Source: JAGXTF01 sp044224315
GTDB lineage: Bacteria; Bacteroidota; Bacteroidia; NS11-12g; UBA955
DNA: 64,000 bases
Direction of reading: 5' to 3'
Assembly (NCBI GenBank): GCA_044224315.1
Contig: JBGAKR010000005.1
Location: forward strand, 215,540-279,539
Both the position numbers and the translations under genes were made by a program. Below are positions 15,050 through 22,189 of this stretch, one piece after another. Under the pieces are notes generated by a model, which was given only the letters and a program-made list of their open reading frames with translations, did not search any database and was not told where the DNA came from. Each line of letters starts with the position of its first letter. Within the stretch, counting starts at the first letter, position 1.

Positions 15050-16402
15050 ATGCAAAAAACAAATCCGTTATCGATTAAAGGAATAAAAGTTGAAAAACTT
15101 TTCGGCTATTATTCATATGATATTCCTTTAGAAAAAGGTAATGACCTCTCACAACTTTTAATAATTTATGGGGACAATGGTTCCGGTAAGACAACATTAT
15201 TAAAATTAATATTTTGGCTACTATCTTCAAGAGATAAAAGTGGTTATAAAACTAAAATTGCAGAAACAAAATTCAAAAAATTCGCAATAACATTTGAAAA
15301 TGGAATTGAAATAGGTGCTTCGAGAGAAGGGCAATCTCTCATTGGAGGATATACATATTATATTAATCAAAAATCAAAGACAATCCATTCACTTACTTTT
15401 AAAACAAACCAAGACTACTCAATCAACCTTAAAGATGGTAGTAAAGAGGACAACGTTTTCAAAAATATTATCAACTTTATTAGACAACTAAATATTTCTG
15501 TTTTTTATTTATCAGACGATCGGAAAATTCTTAATAGTATTACATCAACAGTTAGTGATCCTGAATCCTATGGCAACATAATAATAAATGAGTCAGACAT
15601 TATCTTGGCTCAAAACTACGAACGACTGGGTGTAAAGAAGATGCTTGACGAAAGAAAAATGTCAATTGAACCAGCAATTGAACGACTAATTGATTGGATA
15701 CGGAATAAGGTGATTTCTGGCTCAAGAACAGGGGAAAAAAATTCACAGGTGATTTTCACAGACTTAATAAGAAATGTATTAATTCCAAACGAGGCAATTA
15801 AACAAACAAAAACAAAAGAGGAATTAATCAAAGAAATTGAAATTATTGAAAAAAATGTTACCCCTTACGTACGACTTGGACTAATTGACAAATTTGATTC
15901 AAAAACAATAAAAAATAGTATAAAGGGTGCAAGGAATAATATTCAATTTAAAAATTTGAAGACAATTATTGCACCTTATTCAGAAAGTATTAATGCTAAA
16001 CTAAAAGCACTAGAAAAATTAAAAGATACCATATTCCTTTTTCTAAATTCAATAAATGAGTATTTCACAAACAAAGAACTTGAATTTAATTTAGTTCAAG
16101 GTTTTACCTTGAAACAAAAAGGCGGAGAAAATATAGGGTTTAATTTACTTTCCTCAGGCGAGAAGCAACTCTTATTATTATTTATTAATACAATTACATC
16201 TACTGACGTAGCTACAATCTTTATAATTGATGAACCTGAAATATCATTAAACATTAAGTGGCAAAGAAATTTAATTGATACATTACTAAAATTTAGTGCT
16301 GAAAAAAATATTCAGTATATTCTTTCAACTCATTCGCTTGAATTGCTTTCATCAAATATTGACCACGTAACTAAATTGGAAGATCAAAATGGAAACTCTT
16401 AA
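15050..16402 (+). CDS. AriA-like ABC-type ATPase of a PARIS-like defence system
   Basis: 450 residues, ATG at 15050. Walker A GDNGSGKTT at 41-49 in LLIIYGDNGSGKTTLLK; ABC signature LLSSGEKQLLLLF at about 366-378; Walker B TIFIIDEPE at about 389-397; H-loop STHS at about 426-429. The layout is an SMC/OLD-like AAA_15/AAA_21 ATPase without a nuclease domain. Together with the overlapping DUF4435 gene it has the composition of PARIS (AriA plus AriB), which senses phage anti-restriction proteins and triggers abortive infection. DNA is strikingly AT-rich relative to housekeeping genes, indicating transfer. The ATPase call is firm; PARIS rather than another AAA-DUF4435 pair is inferred. Confidence 0.85.
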   Translation: MQKTNPLSIKGIKVEKLFGYYSYDIPLEKGNDLSQLLIIYGDNGSGKTTLLKLIFWLLSSRDKSGYKTKIAETKFKKFAITFENGIEIGASREGQSLIGGYTYYINQKSKTIHSLTFKTNQDYSINLKDGSKEDNVFKNIINFIRQLNISVFYLSDDRKILNSITSTVSDPESYGNIIINESDIILAQNYERLGVKKMLDERKMSIEPAIERLIDWIRNKVISGSRTGEKNSQVIFTDLIRNVLIPNEAIKQTKTKEELIKEIEIIEKNVTPYVRLGLIDKFDSKTIKNSIKGARNNIQFKNLKTIIAPYSESINAKLKALEKLKDTIFLFLNSINEYFTNKELEFNLVQGFTLKQKGGENIGFNLLSSGEKQLLLLFINTITSTDVATIFIIDEPEISLNIKWQRNLIDTLLKFSAEKNIQYILSTHSLELLSSNIDHVTKLEDQNGNS

Positions 16403-17246
16403 GAAAAAGCATGTTGAGATATTAGCTTTATACAAACTTGAGAAAGACATCAAAGACTTGTATGTTGAAGGTAATACAGACAGAGTATTTTTTGAATATT
16501 ATTTAAAAAATAAAAAGTGTAATAAAAAAATTATAACAGCTGAGGTTATTGACTTCTCCGAATTACCCAAAGAATATTCTAATGGCTTAGACTTAAACTC
16601 AAATAGAAATAAACTATTGGTTTTATCAAAGTTATTTAATGACAATTTACCTTCAACAAATGCACGTTGCATTGTAGATAAAGACTTTGATGATTACATT
16701 AAAATAATCGATAATAATAAATTATTAAAAACTGATTTTAGCTGTCTTGAAGCATATCTGTATTGTGAAGAAGTGATAGATAAGTTTATAAATATTGGGA
16801 TTGGAAACTTTCCTTTCAAAGCGAGTTTTATTATTAATCAATTGGCATGTGTATTAAAACCCCTTTTTTGCTTACGTCTATTAAGAGAAATTAAATTCGC
16901 TTCTGCAAAACTCCTTGATATAGATGGAAATCTTTCAATTGACAAAAAAAGTGGAACAATAAACTTCGACACAAATGACTATTTAGATAAATTTATTCTC
17001 AAAAATAATTTAACATCAAAAAGAAAAGATATTCATGATTCATTTATAGAATTGGACAATAAATTAAATTTAGAAATTCGACATCATATTCATGGTCACG
17101 ACTTCTTAAATATTTTCTTTCTATATGTGAATAAAATTAAAAACACTCATAAATTCAAAGAGGAAAATTTTCCAAGATCGTTATTCCTTAGCGTTGAAAC
17201 ACCTATGTTAGAAAATTATCCATTATTCAAGAACATCGTTAAATAA
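16389..17246 (+). CDS. AriB-like DUF4435 (TOPRIM) effector
   Basis: 285 residues. The TOPRIM-type acidic set is visible: Glu27 and Asp31 in DLYVEGNTDRVFFEYYL, then Asp97/Asp99 in CIVDKDFDD, and Glu121 in TDFSCLEAYLYC, the order seen in DUF4435. In PARIS, AriB is the toxic nuclease released from AriA after sensing and cleaves host tRNA. It starts 14 nt inside the ATPase gene, so the two are translationally coupled. No later TM or DNA-binding segment is evident. Confidence 0.8.
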   Translation: METLKKKHVEILALYKLEKDIKDLYVEGNTDRVFFEYYLKNKKCNKKIITAEVIDFSELPKEYSNGLDLNSNRNKLLVLSKLFNDNLPSTNARCIVDKDFDDYIKIIDNNKLLKTDFSCLEAYLYCEEVIDKFINIGIGNFPFKASFIINQLACVLKPLFCLRLLREIKFASAKLLDIDGNLSIDKKSGTINFDTNDYLDKFILKNNLTSKRKDIHDSFIELDNKLNLEIRHHIHGHDFLNIFFLYVNKIKNTHKFKEENFPRSLFLSVETPMLENYPLFKNIVK

Positions 17247-17300
17247 AATTCACCTCCAACTTGACAAATGACTTAATTGATTAAAAGGCTGCTGCTTAAA

Positions 17301-17421
17301 GCACGCTTGTGCAATGTGGGCTGACGTGGTAATTGAAATTATGAATTTTAAATTTACAATTGTTTATACAGACAATGAAGCGCTTCTAAATCCCGCACTG
17401 CACAAGCCTGCGGAACGTTAG
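17301..17421. repeat. Structured spacer 3: 20-bp imperfect inverted repeat with GTTAGGT end
   Basis: Arms 17301-17320 (GCACGCTTGTGCAATGTGGG) and 17392-17411 pair at 17 of 20 positions, two of the mismatches being G-T wobbles. The right arm is followed by CGGAACGTTAGGTTC; GTTAGGT fits the integron R' core GTTRRRY. The left side lacks a clear YYYAAC. It lies 55 nt after the AriB stop and abuts the glnN fragment. Confidence 0.65.
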
Positions 17422-17425
17422 GTTC

Positions 17426-17527
17426 AAGTCAATTATCTTATCTCGCAAACAACAACTCCCTGTACTTGGGTAGTGGCCATTCGGCGTCGTCTGCCAGGGA
17501 TTCGAGGCTGTCGCAACATCGGCGGAT
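17426..17527 (-). pseudogene. Duplicated 3' end of glnN
   Basis: The first 90 bp (17426-17515) match the end of intact glnN (22178-22267), including 12 bp beyond the stop, with two mismatches; homology then fades by 17527. Read on the minus strand it encodes the glutamine synthetase tail SLESLADDAEWPLPKYRELL plus FAR and a stop, with one Val-to-Ala change. No upstream glnN sequence is present. It lies directly at the right edge of the defence island. 17528-17683 holds nothing I recognise. Confidence 0.9.
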
Positions 17528-17683
17528 GCGGTTAAGAAAGTATTTGGGCTATGCCTTCCAGCCTGAAAATGCCCTCCAAAATCCTATCTGGTTCACAATC
17601 TTTTAGTTAATAATTTAAAGGGCATTAAGGATGAAAAGAAAGTAAGGGCGGTAGGCCGAATTGCATGTTTAATGGGCGATTTT

Positions 17684-17691
17684 TATATTTG
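17684..17691 (+). promoter_or_regulatory. -7 element, TATATTTG
   Basis: Full TAnnTTTG match, 16 nt before the ATG of the lipoprotein gene at 17708. Confidence 0.6.
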
Positions 17692-17707
17692 CCAGTTGTA
17701 GAATACA

Positions 17708-18328
17708 ATGAGAAACTATCTTGTACCTTTTTATTTAATTCTGCTACTGCTGGGTGCCTGCAAAAAAAGCAGTACGGAGTTTAGTGATTTAAAATTGCTT
17801 TCTGCCCACAAGGAATGGGAAATTGAATCGGCAGAGTTTAGAATGGTTAAAACCCCTGCAAATGATGATGTGAAATCGGAAGAGTATGGCAATCCCAAAC
17901 CAGAGGATTACCACTATGATGCATTAACCGGCGGCCGGGTGACCTATACCGACACTGCATTTGAGTTGACTTTTGTAAAAAACTCCATCACAACCAAGCG
18001 GAATACGGTAGACCGGATAAGCATATACCTGAACCTGGACAATAGCAAAACCTATACCCATCCCTTGATTAAAAAGGAGTATCATTTAACCAATCACAAG
18101 GATCAATATGGGGTAGAGTATTCTTACCCAATGGAAAAAAAGCCTTCGGGTTATTTTTACACTCCGGTAACCAATTGGAACAGCAAAGAGATTACTGTGC
18201 ATCCAAAGGCTTATGTTAAAAAAATAAAGGGCAGTAAAAAGATTTATTTATACATTCCCTGTGCCGAAACCCCGTATAACCTTGACAATATGGGAGAAAT
18301 TAAACTTACACTTAACCCTAAAAACTAA
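17708..18328 (+). CDS. Lipoprotein of unknown function
   Basis: 206 residues with signal MRNYLVPFYLILLLLGAC (Cys18) followed by KKSS. The mature part opens HKEWEIESAEFRM, like lipocalin-type small lipoproteins, but otherwise shows no known motif. It is the first gene after the glnN fragment and is followed at 4 nt by a beta-barrel-like gene, so an envelope pair is likely. Confidence 0.7.
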   Translation: MRNYLVPFYLILLLLGACKKSSTEFSDLKLLSAHKEWEIESAEFRMVKTPANDDVKSEEYGNPKPEDYHYDALTGGRVTYTDTAFELTFVKNSITTKRNTVDRISIYLNLDNSKTYTHPLIKKEYHLTNHKDQYGVEYSYPMEKKPSGYFYTPVTNWNSKEITVHPKAYVKKIKGSKKIYLYIPCAETPYNLDNMGEIKLTLNPKN

Positions 18329-18332
18329 CTGA

Positions 18333-19145
18333 ATGAAAGCCGTAATATTAAGCACAGCCCTGCTTTTCTCTTTGCAATCATTAAAAAGTCAGTTTAAAGG
18401 GGTTGGCATCAACAACACCTATGCCGTTACAAGTGTGGGTAAAACTTCGTTACTGGGCCCTGCAACGGATCAGTTTAGCACCTACCAGCCGCAATTGTCG
18501 ATGATGGCTACAAAGGATGGAAAATTTGTGAGACTTTCATCGGGCCTTGCCCTAAGTAGTGCCATGAAGAATTCCATCAGAGAAGCGCAGTACCGCAATA
18601 TCATAGACCTGGATATGAGTTTTCCGATTAAGAAGTTTGGCGACCAGTTTAGCATAGGACTGGGTTTAAACTTTTTATGGCAAAAAGAAGGATTGTTATA
18701 TCCCGAAATCAATGATCAAATCACCGAGGTGCGCAGAAGTCCGGTGGGAGACAAAACCAAAGGCGATTACAAGAGAGGTTCGGGGGCTTATGTAATTAAA
18801 TACAGAGCCGGATTGGGGCCTAACCTGCAATTTTTATACTGTGCAGACAATGAAAATTTCTGCTCCAGGCTGGCATTTGCTGCGTTGACCTATCCCAGCA
18901 AAGGAATGACACGCATTGAATGGTCCAATTTTATTAAAGTTTCGGACAACATTACACTTGAAATTGGCTACAGAAGGAACCATAAAAGAATTGAGAACCC
19001 CAAGCCCTATCGCAATCCCAATGATGAAACCGACGCCGGGAATGTGATAAATCCTTCGGTAAATTATCCGTATTTAGACCGAATATTGCATATACGAAAC
19101 AATGAAATATTTGTGTCCTTTTATTTTGCCAATTTAATGAAGTAA
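18333..19145 (+). CDS. Outer-membrane beta-barrel-like protein
   Basis: 270 residues, signal peptide MKAVILSTALLFSLQSLKSQ. Repeated amphipathic strands (QFSIGLGLNFLWQK, NITLEIGYRRNHK, NEIFVSFYFANLMK) with an aromatic near-terminal strand suggest an outer-membrane barrel. Two Cys (FLYCADNENFCS) are close together and may pair. No family recognised. Probably co-transcribed with the preceding lipoprotein (4-nt gap). Confidence 0.7.
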   Translation: MKAVILSTALLFSLQSLKSQFKGVGINNTYAVTSVGKTSLLGPATDQFSTYQPQLSMMATKDGKFVRLSSGLALSSAMKNSIREAQYRNIIDLDMSFPIKKFGDQFSIGLGLNFLWQKEGLLYPEINDQITEVRRSPVGDKTKGDYKRGSGAYVIKYRAGLGPNLQFLYCADNENFCSRLAFAALTYPSKGMTRIEWSNFIKVSDNITLEIGYRRNHKRIENPKPYRNPNDETDAGNVINPSVNYPYLDRILHIRNNEIFVSFYFANLMK

Positions 19146-19226
19146 AATGTTGCCGGGAGTAGCATTGAAAAGGATATAAATGGAAATTATATTTGTAAAA
19201 CACAAAAACCAAATTTGCATTTTATA

Positions 19227-20528
19227 ATGATCAAAAAAATAGGGATTGTATTGGGATTAAGTTTGCTGCTATTTGTAGCTGCCTGTAAGAAAAAAGGGAA
19301 TACAAAGACGCAGCAAACCGACAACACGATTAACGACCCCGCTACGGCGCTGAACGGCTGGACATATCTTGGAAAATCGAAAATAAATTTTGATTTTGAA
19401 ATTCGCAACGGGTATGTATCTACCACCAAAATGCATGTGAATAATGCGAGTAAAAGGGGCGAACAAACGGATATTATTTTTACCAAGGAAATATTCCCCA
19501 ACCCTTGGTGTACTGGCTGCCATCACCATGAATCCAGCCGAATTATTCTGAATAAAGACAAAAGTGCGCAGTTGGAAACCAAACTTTACCTGTTTGAAAA
19601 AGGGAGCTATTTATTCAAAATATTGCCCCAATTTTATGTAGGTGGGCCTAATAAGGAAGATATTTGGTGCAAGACAGATTATGCCTGCATACAACCCGGA
19701 TATGGCGCAGTAGAAGATGGAAATGTGAGTGGCGGGAACAATCTGTATGAGTACGAATTTTATATTGCCAACACCTTTGATCTTAACCCCGCGAATGCAT
19801 TTATAGCCTGGACTGCAAAAAATGCGGCAACCTACAACGGACGAGGGGGAATGATTAAACCCTTACTGAAGGGCGATGGTTTATTTATTAATTTTGTGAA
19901 AAACAAATACGGAAGTGATGCAGGCGGTGCAACCATAGGCGGCGCGGTGCTGGATGATGGACGAATGGTGTATGCCCGGTGCTACCGAGATTCGGTAATA
20001 CTGTTAGAGAGCTCTGCCGATACACAAAAATTACTGATTAAGAGCGATTATGTAGATTATCATCCATCCACCATACGCAATATGATGGCCATGTCGGAAA
20101 TTGTGCCAGGCGCCACTGAGGCCACCTATCGATTCTCAAAATGGTACAGAGAGGGAGATAAATTGGTAATTTTACTCGCTTTTAACAGCGGTTCTAAATT
20201 GATTGAAATGGACATTAAAACCCATCAAATTACACTGATCAAAAAGGATTTTCCGGTGTTTTCCGCAGACCCTAATTATCAGTATTTCATCCATCCGGCA
20301 AACAAAGAGATTGTGTACGAAGTAAAATATGAAACTGCCTACGGATATTGTAAAAAAATAAGTGAAATAAGAAAATACGATGGCAATACGTATGTGCAAA
20401 TCCCTGTACCAACGTATCCGGCCGATGCCACAAACTCTTTCGACCAATCCTTTATTGTGGGCACTGATAAGTATTATTTGCTAACCAGGCATAACGGTAC
20501 CATTTTCTTTTACTCCAGGGATTTTTAG
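19227..20528 (+). CDS. Lipoprotein with a CxxCHHH motif
   Basis: 433 residues from the ATG at 19227; a TTG at 19215 is less likely because it falls in the AAATTTG promoter-like string. Signal MIKKIGIVLGLSLLLFVAAC (Cys20) then KKKGN. NPWCTGCHHHESS at about residue 95 contains a CxxCH, which can be a c-type haem site, or a metal site given the three His. The remainder looks beta-rich with propeller-like repeats and further Cys (IWCKTDYACIQPG). It is the third gene of an envelope cluster. Function unknown. Confidence 0.7.
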   Translation: MIKKIGIVLGLSLLLFVAACKKKGNTKTQQTDNTINDPATALNGWTYLGKSKINFDFEIRNGYVSTTKMHVNNASKRGEQTDIIFTKEIFPNPWCTGCHHHESSRIILNKDKSAQLETKLYLFEKGSYLFKILPQFYVGGPNKEDIWCKTDYACIQPGYGAVEDGNVSGGNNLYEYEFYIANTFDLNPANAFIAWTAKNAATYNGRGGMIKPLLKGDGLFINFVKNKYGSDAGGATIGGAVLDDGRMVYARCYRDSVILLESSADTQKLLIKSDYVDYHPSTIRNMMAMSEIVPGATEATYRFSKWYREGDKLVILLAFNSGSKLIEMDIKTHQITLIKKDFPVFSADPNYQYFIHPANKEIVYEVKYETAYGYCKKISEIRKYDGNTYVQIPVPTYPADATNSFDQSFIVGTDKYYLLTRHNGTIFFYSRDF

Positions 20529-20874
20529 GGTACAGTAATACACAAAAAAGAAAGGTAAAGGCACAGGGCTTCTATTTGCTGTCTTTGATTATCCACCGGG
20601 CAAAGCCAGGTGAGGGTGTAAACAACCGAACCTCAGGCCATAGCGGATGTCTTGAATTATGAGTTCCTGATGCCGTTTACTTTGACTTTGTGATTAAAAA
20701 ACACCTACCCTGCTGTATTGATTGTGGTCAAGTAATAATGGTAAATATTGTTAAATTTGAACGACAATTTAACAATCATTTGGCAATTAATATGTGAGAA
20801 TGTCAACTTCATGAATAAAATACTGCCACTATTTATTCGCCTCAAATTCAAATTTTACCTAAAAATTTATTCAC
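20529..20874. other. Intergenic region with 11-bp inverted repeat
   Basis: No gene. ATTGTTAAATT (20747-20757) and AATTTAACAAT (20766-20776) form a perfect inverted repeat with an 8-nt spacer. It has no T-tract; it could be a transcription factor site or a structured 3' end for the convergent genes ending at 20528 and 20875. Confidence 0.5.
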
Positions 20875-21219
20875 TTATTTAAAATTATCTTTTATTCTTT
20901 TTCGGTCTTCACTTTCCTTAACATTTTTGTGATATAATTCAATAAATATGATTCTTTGTTCGACGGGAAAGTGAGCATAAATCAATCTCAATCCGGAATT
21001 TACCCCACGGCCTTTTAGCGCCCTGCAAGCTATTTTTTTAACTTTAATGATACAGGTTTCTATTCCCAAATCATTGATCCTGTAACTAAACGGAGGCCGT
21101 TCATCGGGTTTGTTTTTTAGGATGGTTTTTACAACTGTTAAATCTTCGTTCAGGGTTTTATATTTCTTTAAAAGGCTTTTCAAATCCTTTTTAAATTCGG
21201 GTAATTCGTCGAAAATCAT
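20875..21219 (-). CDS. RelE/HigB-like toxin
   Basis: 114 residues. The opening FDELPEFKKDLKSLLKKY, the central CIIKVKKIACRALKGRG, and RLIYAHFPVEQRIIFIELYHK match the RelE/ParE fold (basic surface, C-terminal strand I-h-h-I-E-h-Y-h-K). Such toxins usually cleave mRNA on the ribosome. It overlaps the end of the upstream antitoxin gene by 4 nt, the antitoxin-first order of HigA-type or Panacea pairs in this arrangement. Confidence 0.8.
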   Translation of the reverse strand: MIFDELPEFKKDLKSLLKKYKTLNEDLTVVKTILKNKPDERPPFSYRINDLGIETCIIKVKKIACRALKGRGVNSGLRLIYAHFPVEQRIIFIELYHKNVKESEDRKRIKDNFK

Positions 21220-22019
21220 TCTGCATCCATTTCATCGCCATAGTTTCTTACCGAGTAAGGAGCCTCTCTGTAAAAAGCCAACTCATAATTAATATCCTGG
21301 CCTTCATCAGTTACTTCCCAGGGCAAATCTTTATGCGAATAATTGCTAATTGCCGCCGCCGACCAGTCACTCATTTGTTCTATAACCTTATCTATAACAT
21401 CTTTTTCACTGGCTTTTAATTCAGTTAAATCTGCTTTTTCCAACGGAAGATAACGGGTTTGGGGATAGCCATGATATTCCGTTTTTACTCTTTTCAACTG
21501 TCCTTTATCAATCATTTGGCCTATGATTGTATCTAATTTTTGTGGCACAGGCCCGTAGGGCAGTTTGCGATATTTAGCACCTGTTAAATGTTCCTCATAC
21601 AATTCATAATAATTAAAATCGGAGAAATACAGCAATTTATAAAGTACGGTTTCGCCTACATTGGGTTTCCCCGCGCAGCGTTCAAGAATATACAATATCA
21701 CATTTTTAAATTTCCGTACTTGCAGTGTGGGCACAGAAATACGTTCCTGCATTTTTTTTGCCTTTTTCTCCTCTTTTGATTCCACATCCCGACTTGCTAA
21801 AAAATCATGCGACATAAAATAATCTAAAGAAAACTCCAAAATCATTGACAATTTTTGCAGTTCAAGAATATCAATACCTCTGTTTCCCAACTCTATTTGG
21901 GCCAAGGAGGATCGAGAAATTTCGACACTTTTAGCCAAATCTTCCTGAGACCATCCTTTTATTTTGCGAAGCTCAGCAATCCGCTGTCCTATTTGCTTTT
22001 GTGACAATTTCATACGCAT
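21216..22019 (-). CDS. XRE helix-turn-helix + Panacea (DUF4065/SocA-like) antitoxin
   Basis: 267 residues from the ATG at 22019; alternatives are GTG 22025 and ATG 22013. Residues about 5-62 are an XRE HTH (IGQRIAELRKIKGWSQEDLA, then ISRSSLAQIELGNR). Residues about 105-220 carry the Panacea fold: VLYILERC, then TVLYKLLYFSDFNYYE, YRKLPYGPVPQKL, with Y-G-P the hallmark. Panacea antitoxins neutralise unrelated toxins, and the HTH gives autoregulation. The toxin gene follows with a 4-nt overlap. The -7 element and an AACAAT operator cluster lie just upstream. Confidence 0.88.
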   Translation of the reverse strand: MRMKLSQKQIGQRIAELRKIKGWSQEDLAKSVEISRSSLAQIELGNRGIDILELQKLSMILEFSLDYFMSHDFLASRDVESKEEKKAKKMQERISVPTLQVRKFKNVILYILERCAGKPNVGETVLYKLLYFSDFNYYELYEEHLTGAKYRKLPYGPVPQKLDTIIGQMIDKGQLKRVKTEYHGYPQTRYLPLEKADLTELKASEKDVIDKVIEQMSDWSAAAISNYSHKDLPWEVTDEGQDINYELAFYREAPYSVRNYGDEMDAE

Positions 22020-22043
22020 AACCACTAATCAGTTACAACAAAG

Positions 22044-22083
22044 CAAAGTTACATATTGTTTCAATACCAAACAATAGATTGTT
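22044..22083 (-). promoter_or_regulatory. Promoter with overlapping palindromic operator of the Panacea TA operon
   Basis: The minus strand carries TAACTTTG (22044-22051), a full -7 match. Directly upstream are TATTGTT (22054-22060) and a perfect palindrome AACAATAGATTGTT (22070-22083), with a further AACAAT near 22099. The repeated half-site lies where the -33 region should be, fitting repression by the XRE antitoxin. Confidence 0.65.
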
Positions 22084-22143
22084 CATATTTCACACAAAAA
22101 CAATCCGCCCGAATACAAGAAAGTGTATGAAAATTCCCAACAA

Positions 22144-22168
22144 AAAAAGGCCGCATAACGGCCTTTTT
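22144..22168 (-). terminator. Terminator of glnN
   Basis: AAAAAGGCCG / CGGCCTTTTT stem with a 5-nt loop, symmetric A/T runs, 22 nt after the glnN stop. Confidence 0.85.
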
Positions 22169-22189
22169 CTTTTCATTAAGTCAATTATC

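Noticed and set aside
10689..17246. Search for integrase, recombinase or transposase that moved the defence island
   Set aside because: None found; only a weak micro-frame at 14734 resembles a transposase start.
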